Positions 25,973 to 34,666 of a stretch of 64,000 nt of DNA are shown here, one piece after another. The stretch lies in assembly GCF_001570525.1 (NCBI RefSeq), contig NZ_BBXC01000010.1:1-64000 (forward strand), in the 5' to 3' direction. A program made the translations under genes and the position numbers. Under the pieces are notes generated by a model. The model was not told the origin of the DNA. It was given only the letters and a program-made list of their open reading frames with translations, and did not search any database. Positions within the stretch are counted from its first letter, which is position 1, and every line of letters starts with the position of its first letter. This DNA comes from Herbidospora sakaeratensis. Lineage in GTDB: Bacteria > Actinomycetota > Actinomycetes > Streptosporangiales > Streptosporangiaceae.

Positions 25973-27256
25973 ATGAGCGCAATCCTCGCCGTGATCGTCT
26001 TCGTGATCGCGTTCTACTTCATCGCGACGGAGAAGGCGAACAAGGTCAAAGTCGTTCTCATCGCCGCCGGGGTCATGACCGTCCTCGGATTCGCGCCCGG
26101 AGCGGAAGTGTTCTTCTCCGAGCATTCCGGCGTCGACTGGAACGTCATCTTCCTGCTGCTCGGCATGATGGTCATCGTCGGCGTGGTCAAGCAGACCGGG
26201 CTGTTCGACTACCTGGCCATCTGGGCGGCGAAACGCTCACTCGGGCGGCCCTACCGGCTGATGGTGATGCTGATGGCCATCACGGCCGTCGCCTCGCCGT
26301 TCCTCGACAACGTCACCACGATCATGCTGGTCGCGCCGGTGACGGTGATGGTCTGCAACCGGCTGCGCATCCCCGCGCAGCCCTATCTGATCGCCGAGAT
26401 CATGGCCTCGAACATCGGCGGCGCGGCCACCCTGATCGGCGACCCGCCCAACATCATCATCGGCAGCCGCGCGGGCCTGACCTTCAACGACTTCCTGATC
26501 CACATGGCCCCGGCCGTCGTCGTGATCTTCGCGGCGTTCGTGCTGCTCACCTATCCGCTGTTCCGCAAGTCCTTCGAGTACCACCCCGAGCACGTCGCGG
26601 CCGTCATGGCCCTGCAGGAGAAGCGCGCGATCACCGACGGGCGGCTGCTGGTCAAGTCGCTGATCGTGATGGGCGGCGTGGTCGTCGCCTTCGGCCTGCA
26701 CGCGGTGGTGCACGTCCAGCCGTCGATCATCGCGCTCGTGGGCGCCGGGGTGATGCTCCTGGTCACCAAGGTCGACCTGTCCGACGTGCTCAAAGAGGTC
26801 GAATGGCCCACGCTGGTCTTCTTCATGGGCCTGTTCGTGATGGTCGCCGGCCTCACCCACACCGGGGCGATCCGGGCGATCGGCGAGTGGACCGTCGACC
26901 TGTTCGGCCAGAACCACTTCGCCGCCGCCACGTCACTGCTCTTCGGCTCGGCCGTGCTGGGAGCGTTCTTCGACAACATCCCGTACGTCGCCACGATGGC
27001 CCCCGTCGTCGAGGGCATGGCCGCCGCCGCCCCCGACCCGCAGACCTCGCAGGCCCTCTGGTGGTCGTTCGCCTTCGGCGCCGACTTCGGGGGCAACGGC
27101 ACGGCCGTCGCGGCCAGCGCCAACGTGGTCGCGATCGGCATCGCCGCCCGGACGGGCAACGCGATCTCGTTCTGGCAGTTCACCCGCTACGGAATCGTGG
27201 TGACCCTGCTGAGCACGACCATGGCGTGGGCGTACATCTGGCTGCGTTACTTCTGA
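25973..27256 (+). CDS. ArsB/NhaD-type ion transporter (SLC13-like superfamily)
   Basis: 427 residues with about eleven helices. Signature pieces are FLLLGMMVIVGVVKQTG near 60, SPFLDNVTTIMLVAPVT near 105, and NIGGAATLIGDPPNIIIGS near 145, the last typical of ArsB/NhaD and CitMHS permeases. The second repeat has GAFFDNIPYVATMAP and DFGGNGTAVAASANVVAIG. The substrate could be an anion, arsenite or Na+/H+; it cannot be fixed from sequence. The upstream CBS protein is a possible regulator. The stop overlaps the convergent esterase-like gene by 10 bases. Confidence 0.9.
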   Translation: MSAILAVIVFVIAFYFIATEKANKVKVVLIAAGVMTVLGFAPGAEVFFSEHSGVDWNVIFLLLGMMVIVGVVKQTGLFDYLAIWAAKRSLGRPYRLMVMLMAITAVASPFLDNVTTIMLVAPVTVMVCNRLRIPAQPYLIAEIMASNIGGAATLIGDPPNIIIGSRAGLTFNDFLIHMAPAVVVIFAAFVLLTYPLFRKSFEYHPEHVAAVMALQEKRAITDGRLLVKSLIVMGGVVVAFGLHAVVHVQPSIIALVGAGVMLLVTKVDLSDVLKEVEWPTLVFFMGLFVMVAGLTHTGAIRAIGEWTVDLFGQNHFAAATSLLFGSAVLGAFFDNIPYVATMAPVVEGMAAAAPDPQTSQALWWSFAFGADFGGNGTAVAASANVVAIGIAARTGNAISFWQFTRYGIVVTLLSTTMAWAYIWLRYF

Positions 27257-28407
27257 CGGTCCCTGCCGTGCGCCACGGGGCAGCCCTTGGCGGCGTACAG
27301 GAGGAACTGGGTCGACTCCTCGGCCGAGAAGTTGTCGTCCGATCCGATCACCAGGGTGCACTCGCCGGTCTTCAGGCGCGGCCCCCACGCCAGGCTCTCG
27401 AGGTTCTGGGTGGGCTCGGGCCGGTTGATGTCGAGGACCAGCGTCTTGCTGACCGGCCGGTAGAACATGCGGGTCATCAGGCTGTCGCGGTTGAGGATGT
27501 TGGTCGCGCCGCGCAGGTCGATCTCGTAGAGCCGCACCCGGTAGTTGACGCCCTCGATCCACGACCGCTCCAGCGCCAGGTAGCGGTGGTCGTCGATGGC
27601 CAGCAGCTCCGAGACCCCGCTGTCGGTGGCCCCGGTCGGCGGGATCGGGGCGGCGGGCAGCTTCTCGATCGGGTAGGCGTACTGGCCCCGGACCCGGCCG
27701 TTGCGGTTCCACACCGTGATCCGGGCCGGGGCGCCGCCGTCGACGGCCGGCGGGGTGCCGTCCTCGAAACGGGGTCCCTCGACGATCGCGGTGATCCGGT
27801 GCTTGGTCAGCGTCAGGCCCTCGATGCCGAAGTTGCGGCGCGGCCCCCGGTTCTCGTCCGTCAGCAGCAGGTTGTCGGGCAGCTGGAGGCCCCGGACGTG
27901 CTCGCCCTGCCGGTTGACCCAGCGGATGAACTGCTGCGACAGCGGAATGGCGGTGTTCTGCGGGTCGGGCCGGTCACCCTCGCTCGACCAGACGAGCTTG
28001 CGGGTCAGCGGGTCCCACCGGATGCTCTCGGGGTCGGCCGACTCGGGCTGCGCGTAGGCGGGGTAGGGCGACCCGTCGGGGCGCTTGAGGGTGTGGACGC
28101 TGTCGAGCGACACCCCGCGGAACTCGCCGGTCCGCTTGTTGATGTCGAGCTTGCCGGTGTAGAACCGGGCCGGCTGGTAGCGCCAGCGGTCGTCGGAGAT
28201 GAAATACCAGGTCCCGGTCGCCGGGTCGCGGTCGATCCCGGAGATCCCGCCGAACGTGGTGCCCTCGACCTGCGTCAGGTGCGGCAACCGCTGCTCACCG
28301 AGGAACCGGGTGATCCGGAAGTCCGGCCGGTCGGCCGCCGAAGCGGGCTGGGCCAGGCCGACCACGGCCATGGCCACCAGGGCGATCCGGGCAATATGGT
28401 GTCGCAC
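27247..28407 (-). CDS. Secreted esterase-like activity of phytase family protein
   Basis: 386 residues from a GTG preceded by GAGGAG. A cleavable signal peptide is evident (hydrophobic stretch then AQPASAADRP near residue 25). The mature part is a predicted beta-propeller of the phytase-like esterase family: GISGIDRDPATGTWYFISDD, DPESIRWDPLTRKLVWSSEG and NFGIEGLTLTKHRITAIVEG. It probably acts outside the cell on phosphate esters, but activity is only inferred from family. Confidence 0.88.
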   Translation of the reverse strand: MRHHIARIALVAMAVVGLAQPASAADRPDFRITRFLGEQRLPHLTQVEGTTFGGISGIDRDPATGTWYFISDDRWRYQPARFYTGKLDINKRTGEFRGVSLDSVHTLKRPDGSPYPAYAQPESADPESIRWDPLTRKLVWSSEGDRPDPQNTAIPLSQQFIRWVNRQGEHVRGLQLPDNLLLTDENRGPRRNFGIEGLTLTKHRITAIVEGPRFEDGTPPAVDGGAPARITVWNRNGRVRGQYAYPIEKLPAAPIPPTGATDSGVSELLAIDDHRYLALERSWIEGVNYRVRLYEIDLRGATNILNRDSLMTRMFYRPVSKTLVLDINRPEPTQNLESLAWGPRLKTGECTLVIGSDDNFSAEESTQFLLYAAKGCPVAHGRDRQK

Positions 28408-28519
28408 GATTCTCCTCGTCCCCCGAACAATTCGATCGGGGTCATGAGATCGCGGACGACCGCGCAAGTCACGGCAATTCACGCCTAGCGGGATGGTTCC
28501 TTGACCTATCGCTGATGAC

Positions 28520-29179
28520 TCACGGAAGTTCGGCGAAGCGCTCCACGTCGTCGGTGCGGCCGGAGATCAGGATCACGTCGCCGTAGGTGAGCTCGGTCTC
28601 GGCGGTGGCGTACGTGAAATCCTCGTTCGGGCTCTTCACCGCCACCACCGTGACGCCGTACTTGCGCCGCAGGTTCGACTCGCCGAGGGGACGCCCGACG
28701 TACTCGCGCGGCGGGCGGGTCTTGCACAGCGCGAAGTCGTCGTCGACCTGCATGTAGTCGAGCATGCGGCCGCTCACCAGCCGGGCCACCCGCTCGCCCA
28801 TGTCGTTGTCGGGGAAGACCACGTGGTGGACGCCGATGCGGCGCAGGATCTGCCCGTGCTGCTTGGTGATCGCCTTGGCCCAGATGTCCTCGATCTCCAT
28901 CTCGACCAGCAGGGCGGCGGTCAGGATGCTCGCCTCCAGGCCGGTGCCGATCGCGACCACGGCCCGGTAGAAGTCGGGCACGCCCAGCTGGCGCAGCGCC
29001 TCCAGGTCGGTCGCGTCGGCGGTCGCCACGTGGGTGATGTGGCCGGCCAGGTGCTGCACGGTCTTGGCGTTGTTGTCGATGGCCAGCACCTCGGTGCCGC
29101 GGCGGGTGAGTTCGAGAGCCAGCGAGCTCCCGAACCGGCCCAGGCCGATCACCACGACGGCGTCGCTCTTGTCAGCCAA
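28520..29179 (-). CDS. Potassium uptake regulatory subunit, KtrA/TrkA family
   Basis: 219 residues from a TTG overlapping the TrkH/KtrB stop by 8 bases. The RCK N-domain has the Rossmann motif VIGLGRFGSSLA (about 10-21), the acidic residue in LAIDNN, and the VATADATD loop. The RCK C-domain follows from about 140. It forms the cytosolic gating ring of the K+ channel-like transporter encoded just upstream. Confidence 0.92.
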   Translation of the reverse strand: MADKSDAVVVIGLGRFGSSLALELTRRGTEVLAIDNNAKTVQHLAGHITHVATADATDLEALRQLGVPDFYRAVVAIGTGLEASILTAALLVEMEIEDIWAKAITKQHGQILRRIGVHHVVFPDNDMGERVARLVSGRMLDYMQVDDDFALCKTRPPREYVGRPLGESNLRRKYGVTVVAVKSPNEDFTYATAETELTYGDVILISGRTDDVERFAELP

Positions 29180-30536
29180 CGATCACACGCTCCTCGGGAA
29201 GTTCGTAGCGGCGCGTGCGTTCGTTCAGCGCGAGCGCCGATCCAAGAGTGAGGGGCCCGATACGCCCGATGAACATCAGGATCAACAGCAGCACCTGCCC
29301 CGCCTGCGGAAGTTCAGCCGTGATGCCGGTCGACAGGCCCACCACGCCGGTGGCCGACACGACCTCGAATAGCACCTCGCCCAGCGGATGGGGGCTGATC
29401 ACCAGCAGGATGTACGTCGACACCACCACCAGCGCCGCGCTCATCGCCGTGATGACGACCGCCTGCCGCTGCACCGACGACGACAACCGCCGGTGACCGA
29501 CGTTGACGTGGGTCTCGCCGCGCATCTCGGCCCACACGATCAGGATGATCAACCCGATGGTGGTCACCTTGATCCCGCCGGCCGTGCCCGCGCTGCCGCC
29601 GCCGATGAACATCAGCAGCTCGGTGGCCAGCAGGCTCGACGGCTCCATCGAGCCGATGTCGATGCTGTTGAACCCGCCCGACCGGGGCATCACGGCCGTG
29701 AAGAACGCCGCCAGCAGCTTCCCGGGGTCGTCGAGCGCGCCCAGCGTCTTCGGGTTGTGCCACTCGGCCGACAGGAAGACCAGCGTGCCCCCGGCCAGCA
29801 GGATGGTCGTCATGAACATGGTCACCCGGGTCAGCACCGACCAGCGGCGGGGGTGCCGCCAGATCCGTACCAGCTCGAAGATGACCGGGAACCCCAGGCC
29901 GCCGACGATGACCGCGACGGCGATGGTCAGGCAGATCCACGGATCGGTGGCGAACCTGATCAGCCCGTCGGGCCACAGGGCGAATCCGGCGTTGTTGAAC
30001 GCCGAGATCGCGTGGAAGAAGCCCAGATAGACGCCCCGCAGGACCGGCTCGTCGTAGGCGACGATGAACCGGACGGTGAGGATCGTGCCCGCCACGGTCT
30101 CGCAGAAGAGGCTGAACAGCACCACGTTGCGGACCACCCGCCGCACGTCGCTCATGTTCATCGCCCGGGTCTCGACCTGCGCGATCATCTGGGTGCGCAG
30201 CTTCAGCTTCCGGGCGATCAGGACCGTGAACAGCGTGGCCAGCGTCATGATCCCCAGGCCGCCCATCTTGATGAGCGCGGCGATCACGATCTCGCCGAAC
30301 ACCGACCAGTGGGCGGCGGTGTCGACCATGACCAGGCCGGTCACGCAGGCCGCCGAGGTGGCGGTGAACAGGGCCGGCATCAGCCCGGGGGAGGTGCCGG
30401 CGGTGGTGGCGATCGGCAGCGACAGCAGCAGGGTGCCGACCAGGATGGCGAACCCGAACCCGCCGACGACGACACGAGCGGGATGGTGAAAGATCGACGG
30501 TCGGCGTACGCGTCGCGCCGTTAACAACCCAGCCAT
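29172..30536 (-). CDS. Potassium uptake transmembrane protein, KtrB/TrkH family
   Basis: 454 residues, about ten helices arranged as four M1-P-M2 units. The four selectivity-filter segments can be seen: TSAACVTGLVMVDT, AFNNAGFALWPDG, RSGGFNSIDIGSM and TGVVGLSTGITAE, each with the key Gly. It transports K+ (possibly with Na+) together with the RCK subunit encoded next. It is divergent from a MarR regulator, with 74 bp between starts. Confidence 0.93.
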   Translation of the reverse strand: MAGLLTARRVRRPSIFHHPARVVVGGFGFAILVGTLLLSLPIATTAGTSPGLMPALFTATSAACVTGLVMVDTAAHWSVFGEIVIAALIKMGGLGIMTLATLFTVLIARKLKLRTQMIAQVETRAMNMSDVRRVVRNVVLFSLFCETVAGTILTVRFIVAYDEPVLRGVYLGFFHAISAFNNAGFALWPDGLIRFATDPWICLTIAVAVIVGGLGFPVIFELVRIWRHPRRWSVLTRVTMFMTTILLAGGTLVFLSAEWHNPKTLGALDDPGKLLAAFFTAVMPRSGGFNSIDIGSMEPSSLLATELLMFIGGGSAGTAGGIKVTTIGLIILIVWAEMRGETHVNVGHRRLSSSVQRQAVVITAMSAALVVVSTYILLVISPHPLGEVLFEVVSATGVVGLSTGITAELPQAGQVLLLILMFIGRIGPLTLGSALALNERTRRYELPEERVIVG

Positions 30537-30597
30537 TGGAGAAACGCCTTCGGGAGCACGGCGTGATCGGCCCCCACGCTAACAGCAACCGCCGGGT

Positions 30598-30603
30598 TAG
30601 GGT
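30598..30603 (+). promoter_or_regulatory. TANNNT -10 box 7 bases before the MarR start codon
   Basis: TAGGGT at 30598-30603, seven bases, then ATG at 30611. This spacing places the transcription start at the ATG, so the mRNA is probably leaderless; no Shine-Dalgarno sequence is present. No good -35 box is visible. Confidence 0.45.
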
Positions 30604-30610
30604 GGATCGC

Positions 30611-31069
30611 ATGGCTCCCCGGCATGCATCCACCTTCGGCTGGTCCATGAGCGTGGTCCTGCGACGCTGGCAGCAGTTCGCCGACGAGACGTTCAAAGAC
30701 CTCCCCCACGGGGCCCGCGGGTTCCACCTGCTGTCGGTGGTGGTGCACGAAGAGGTCCGCACCCAGGGCGCGCTCGCGATCAGGCTGGCCGTCGACCGGA
30801 CCGTCCTGACCTATGTGATCGACGACCTGGAGAAGGCCGGGCTGATCGAGCGTCAGCCCGACCCCCGCGACCGGCGGGCCCGCCGGATCGTCGCGACCGA
30901 GCAGGGGCGCAAGGTCCAGGCCGAGGGCGAGGAGCGCATGGCCGACGTCGAGGAGCACGTGCTCGGCGGCCTCACGGAAGACCAGCGGGAGGTCTTCCGC
31001 GAGTGCGCCGGCCGCGCCGCCGAGGCGATCTACAACGCCTCTCCCGGCGCCGATCTGTGCGGGCCGTAG
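30611..31069 (+). CDS. MarR family transcriptional regulator
   Basis: 152 residues from the ATG at 30611. The winged helix is at about 45-115: QGALAIRLAVDRTVLTYVIDDLEKAGLIERQ split over the recognition helix, then DPRDRRARRIVATEQG of the wing. It is divergent from the K+ transporter operon and may regulate it or itself. The earlier in-frame start at 30536 coincides with the divergent start codon and is unlikely. Confidence 0.9.
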   Translation: MAPRHASTFGWSMSVVLRRWQQFADETFKDLPHGARGFHLLSVVVHEEVRTQGALAIRLAVDRTVLTYVIDDLEKAGLIERQPDPRDRRARRIVATEQGRKVQAEGEERMADVEEHVLGGLTEDQREVFRECAGRAAEAIYNASPGADLCGP

Positions 31070-31070
31070 G

Positions 31071-31295
31071 TCAGGCGTACAGGAACCAGAACCACTGGTT
31101 GCCGCCCATGGTCTGGTAGGAGCACCGGTAGGTGGTCCACCAGCCCCACTGGATGCCCAGGTTGCCGCCGTTGTAGCAGTCGGCCTGCATGTAGTAGGCG
31201 TAGCGGATGCTCTCGGCCTGCGCGGGCGCGGCGGTGACCGAGACGGTGAGGAACACGCCGCTCACGAGGGCGGCCGAGGCGAGCAGTCTGCGCAT
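31071..31295 (-). CDS. Small secreted Trp/Tyr-rich protein
   Basis: 74 residues from MRRLLASAALVSG, preceded by the ribosome binding site GGAGGA. A signal peptide ends at about AAPAQA-ES (residue 30). The mature peptide of about 45 residues has two Cys (DCYNGGN and YRCSYQ), five Trp and five Tyr, so a single disulphide is likely. No family recognised; small Trp-rich exported peptides of this sort are common in actinomycetes and of unknown role. It ends 1 bp from the convergent MarR stop. Confidence 0.72.
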   Translation of the reverse strand: MRRLLASAALVSGVFLTVSVTAAPAQAESIRYAYYMQADCYNGGNLGIQWGWWTTYRCSYQTMGGNQWFWFLYA

Positions 31296-31461
31296 GTCGA
31301 TCCTCCGGGGGTGGGGGTGCCGGCACCCGGAATATCGCACCGGCCCGCGCCGCCGCCCAGGCGTGTGCGCAAGGGCCGAGGGGCGACCTCGGAAGATTTC
31401 GACCGCGGGGTGAAACCTTCAACGGATCTTGAGGGTCTGACATATCGTCCAAAACGGAGGA

Positions 31462-32415
31462 ATGATGCAGACCACCCTCATTCGGCTCGACCACTTACCG
31501 GCGTGCGAGCGGTTCGACTTCTGGTGGGAGGCCGTCGGCCAGTCCGTGGTGTCGGTGGACGCCGCCAGCGCCCACGCGGCCGACTTCTGGGCCGAGATGA
31601 CCGCCGTCGACCTCGGGCTGGTCCAGATCTCCCGGGTCCGTTCGGCGTCGTTCGAGGCCCGCCGGACCACCCGGCGCATCCGCCTGTCGGATCCCGAGTT
31701 CTACCAGCTCAACTACACCGTGACCGGCAGGTCGGGGCTGGAGCAGCAGGGCCGCCAGTGCTCCCTCAGCGCCGGAGACTTCGTTCTGTACGACACCTCG
31801 CGGCCCTTCCACGCCTGGTCGGCGGCCACCCCGAGCCAGCCGCCCCACGGCATCGTGGTCCAGTTCCCGCACCGGGCGATCCCGCTTCCGCCGGGCACGG
31901 TCGAACGCCTGCTGGCGCAGCCGATCCCCGGCCGCACCGGCGTCAACGGCCTGCTGGCCGGCCTGCTCATGCGGCTCGCCGGCCCCCGGCCCGCGCCGGC
32001 CCCGCTGACCACGACCATCCTGGAGATGATCACCAGCCTGCTGGCCGACCACGCCGGCGTCGCCGAGCCCGGAGACCTCCCGCTGATCAGGGTCCAGGCC
32101 TTCGTCGAAGACCGCCTCGCCGACTCCGCCCTGTCCCCCGCGTCCATCGCCCAGGCCCACCACATGTCGTTGCGCAATCTCCAGCGCCTGTTCGAGCGCC
32201 ACGGCCTGACCGCCGCGACGTGGATCCGCGACCGCCGCCTGGCCCGGGCCCGCCGCGACCTGACCGACCCGCGCTGCGACTCTCTGGCGGTCAGGTCGAT
32301 CGGGGCCCGGTGGGGGTTCCAGAACGACGCCCACTTCAACCGCACGTTCCGGGCGGCCTTCGGGATCTCGCCGGGGGCCTACCGGATGGGGATCCGCTCG
32401 ACTCTCACACCGTGA
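31462..32415 (+). CDS. AraC family transcriptional regulator
   Basis: 317 residues; GGAGGA directly precedes a double ATG, so the second (31465) may be the true start. The N-terminal half is an AraC_binding_2-type sensor domain (PEFYQLNYTVTGRSGLEQ, SAGDFVLYDTSRPF). The C-terminal 100 residues hold two helix-turn-helix motifs (HHMSLRNLQRLFERHGL and IGARWGFQNDAHFNRTFRAAF) ending in GISPGAYR. It may act on the BtrH-like gene 19 bp downstream. Confidence 0.92.
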   Translation: MMQTTLIRLDHLPACERFDFWWEAVGQSVVSVDAASAHAADFWAEMTAVDLGLVQISRVRSASFEARRTTRRIRLSDPEFYQLNYTVTGRSGLEQQGRQCSLSAGDFVLYDTSRPFHAWSAATPSQPPHGIVVQFPHRAIPLPPGTVERLLAQPIPGRTGVNGLLAGLLMRLAGPRPAPAPLTTTILEMITSLLADHAGVAEPGDLPLIRVQAFVEDRLADSALSPASIAQAHHMSLRNLQRLFERHGLTAATWIRDRRLARARRDLTDPRCDSLAVRSIGARWGFQNDAHFNRTFRAAFGISPGAYRMGIRSTLTP

Positions 32416-32434
32416 GAGGGTCCAGGCTGGACGC

Positions 32435-33346
32435 ATGCTCCACTGCGAGACCACGGCCCTCGGGGTGCTGCTCCGCCGCGAAGGGCTCGACCTGTCAGAA
32501 CCGATGACGTTCGGGCTCGGCGCCGGGTTGTCGTTCGTCTACTGGGACGCCAGGGCGATGCCGTTCCCCTTCCTGGGCGGCCGGGTCAAGCCCTTCGAGC
32601 TCACCAGGAACCTGGCCGCCCGGCTGGGCCTCACCCTGCGGGTCGAGGAGACCGCCTCGCCGCGTAGGGCGTGGCAGAACCTCGCGGCCGTCGTGGACGC
32701 CGGGCGTCCGGTCGGCCTGCAGCTCGACTGCTTCCACCTCGACTACTTCAAGACCAAGGTGCACTTCGGCGGGCACGTGGTCGCCGCCGTCGGCTACGGC
32801 GAGCACGACGTCCACCTGGTCGACACCGCGCAGCAGGGCGGGCAGGTCCGGACCAGCCGCGCGAGTCTGGCCCTGGCCAGGGCCGAACGCGGCCCGATGA
32901 CCGCGCGGAACCGGTCGTTCACCGTGACCGGGGCCTCTCCGCGGTGGCGGGACCAGATCGTGCCGGCCCTGAGAGACTGCGCCGACGCCTTTCTCGCCGC
33001 GCCCATCGCCAATCTCGGCCATCGCGGCATCGGGAAAGCCGCGAAACGGGTGCCCGAATGGCGGATCTCCCCGGAGAATCGACGCCAGGCCGCCCTTCTC
33101 ATGGAGAAAGGCGGCACCGGCGGCGCGCTGTTCCGGAATCTTTATCGCGATTTTCTGCGCGAATGCCTGGAGACGGTCGACCGCCCCGAGATCCGCGCCG
33201 CCCACGGCCTCTACACCGAGGCCGCGGCCCTGTGGACCGAGGTGGCCGCGCTCATCGAGAACGGGCGTCTCGACGACGCGGGCGCCATTCTGGGCGACCT
33301 TTCCCGCATCGAGGAAAACGCCATGCGGGAGCTGCGGCGGATGTAG
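32435..33346 (+). CDS. BtrH-like N-terminal domain protein (cysteine acyltransferase/peptidase-like)
   Basis: 303 residues. The start HCETTALGVLLRREG places a Cys at residue 4 in the position of the BtrH catalytic Cys, and GGHVVAAVGYGEHDVHLVDTA near 115-135 supplies the matching His and Asp of a papain-like fold. The C-terminal ~150 residues are helical and match the DUF4872 type of partner domain. In butirosin synthesis BtrH transfers an acyl side chain from a carrier protein. No carrier protein or aminoglycoside gene is seen here, so the substrate is open. Directly follows an AraC regulator. Confidence 0.8.
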   Translation: MLHCETTALGVLLRREGLDLSEPMTFGLGAGLSFVYWDARAMPFPFLGGRVKPFELTRNLAARLGLTLRVEETASPRRAWQNLAAVVDAGRPVGLQLDCFHLDYFKTKVHFGGHVVAAVGYGEHDVHLVDTAQQGGQVRTSRASLALARAERGPMTARNRSFTVTGASPRWRDQIVPALRDCADAFLAAPIANLGHRGIGKAAKRVPEWRISPENRRQAALLMEKGGTGGALFRNLYRDFLRECLETVDRPEIRAAHGLYTEAAALWTEVAALIENGRLDDAGAILGDLSRIEENAMRELRRM

Positions 33347-33471
33347 CGCGGGGGTCATGGGCTCCTCAAGCTTGCCCCTGGTGGGGTGATATGTGGTTGT
33401 TTGTCTGATTTGTGGGGATGGGGGGCCTGTTCGGGAGGGATCAGCCAACGACCACCAGGGAGAGGTAACTC

Positions 33472-33906
33472 ATGACGGTGCAGCCTGTGGGCAGCCGGCC
33501 GGGAGGCGGCGTACAGAAGGGCTCCTCCGGCAACGGCCTGGCCGACGTCATCGACACGATCCTCGACAAGGGACTCGTCATCGACGCCTACGTCAGCGTC
33601 TCGCTGATCGGCATCGAGATCCTGAGCATCGACGCCCGGATCGTCGTGGCGAGCGTGGACACCTACCTGCGGTTCGCCGAGGCGACGAACCGGCTCGACC
33701 TCACGAAGTCCAGGAAGCCCGGGCTTCCCGAGGTCGTCCAGACCGCCATGAGCGGCGGAGGCGGCCAGCAGGCCCCCCAGCCAGAGCAGCTCGAACAGCT
33801 CGAACAGCTCGAACAGACCAAGGAACGCAGCTCGCTGGAGGCCGCGGGTGACAAGCTGAGCGACTTCTCCCAGGCGATTCCCCGTCAGAGCAGGCAGGAG
33901 GGCTGA
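33472..33906 (+). CDS. gvpA: Gas vesicle structural protein GvpA
   Basis: 144 residues. The GvpA core (about 20-80) is clear: [39 protein letters not shown] and [10 protein letters not shown]. This protein forms the ribbed hydrophobic wall. It is twice the length of cyanobacterial GvpA: a C-terminal extension contains a Gln/Glu/Leu run with the unit EQL repeated (about 104-114) and a charged tail, as in other actinobacterial copies. First gene of an eight-gene operon; GGGAGAGG precedes the ATG. Confidence 0.93.
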   Translation: MTVQPVGSRPGGGVQKGSSGNGLADVIDTILDKGLVIDAYVSVSLIGIEILSIDARIVVASVDTYLRFAEATNRLDLTKSRKPGLPEVVQTAMSGGGGQQAPQPEQLEQLEQLEQTKERSSLEAAGDKLSDFSQAIPRQSRQEG

Positions 33907-33907
33907 C

Positions 33908-34666
33908 ATGGCCGAGTCCGCGACCTACATCTACGGCGTCGTCCCGCAGGACATCGAGGTCGACGCGGAGGCCACCGGAGTCGGCGACCCGCCCGCGCCC
34001 ATCACCTCGATCCGCCACGGCAAGATCGCCGCGCTGGTGAGCGACGTCAGCTCGGGCCGTCCGCTCGGCACACCCAAGGATTTGTACGCCCACGAGCAGC
34101 TCCTCAACGCCACCGCGGCGGAGGTGCCCGTGTTGCCCATCCGCTTCGGCGCGGTGGTGGCCAGCCGCGACGCCGTCGTCGAGGAGTTCCTGGCCCCGTA
34201 CCACGACGAGTTCGCCGCCGCCCTGGACGAGCTGGAGGGCCGCTGCCAGTACGTCATCAAGGGCCGCTTCGTCGAGGAGACCGTGCTCGGCGAGATCCTC
34301 ACCGAGAACCCCGAGGCGGCGCAGCTCCGCGAACAGATCAGCGAACTGCCCGAGGACGCCGCCCGCGACCACCGCATCCGCCTCGGCGAGATCATCAACC
34401 AGTCGATCGAGGCCAAACGCGACGCCGACACGGCCGCCATGTGGGACCAGGTCGAACCCGTGACCGTCATGCAGACCGTACGCCCGCCGTCGCACGAACT
34501 CGACGCCGTCCACATGGCCGTGCTCGTCGACAACAGCCGGCGGGACGACCTCGACCGCGCCGTCGAGGACCTCGGCCGCAAGTGGGCCGACCAGGTCACG
34601 CTGAGCCTGTTCGGCCCGATGGCGCCGTACGACTTCATCGTCTCGCAGGACCAGGACGGCGAGTGA
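33908..34666 (+). CDS. gvpF: Gas vesicle protein GvpF (GvpL/F family)
   Basis: 252 residues of the GvpL/GvpF family, a minor gas-vesicle component thought to act in nucleation. Typical features are TYIYGVVP at the N-terminus, HEQLLNATAAEVPVLPIRFG near 70, GRCQYVIKG near 115, and the final GPMAPYDF. It begins one base after the gvpA stop and ends overlapping the gvpG start by one base (TGATG). Confidence 0.93.
   Translation: MAESATYIYGVVPQDIEVDAEATGVGDPPAPITSIRHGKIAALVSDVSSGRPLGTPKDLYAHEQLLNATAAEVPVLPIRFGAVVASRDAVVEEFLAPYHDEFAAALDELEGRCQYVIKGRFVEETVLGEILTENPEAAQLREQISELPEDAARDHRIRLGEIINQSIEAKRDADTAAMWDQVEPVTVMQTVRPPSHELDAVHMAVLVDNSRRDDLDRAVEDLGRKWADQVTLSLFGPMAPYDFIVSQDQDGE

Noticed and set aside
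33395-33420. SigB-like promoter (GGTT-N16-GGGATG) upstream of gvpA
   Set aside because: Only three of six bases match the -10 consensus GGGTAT; too weak to annotate.
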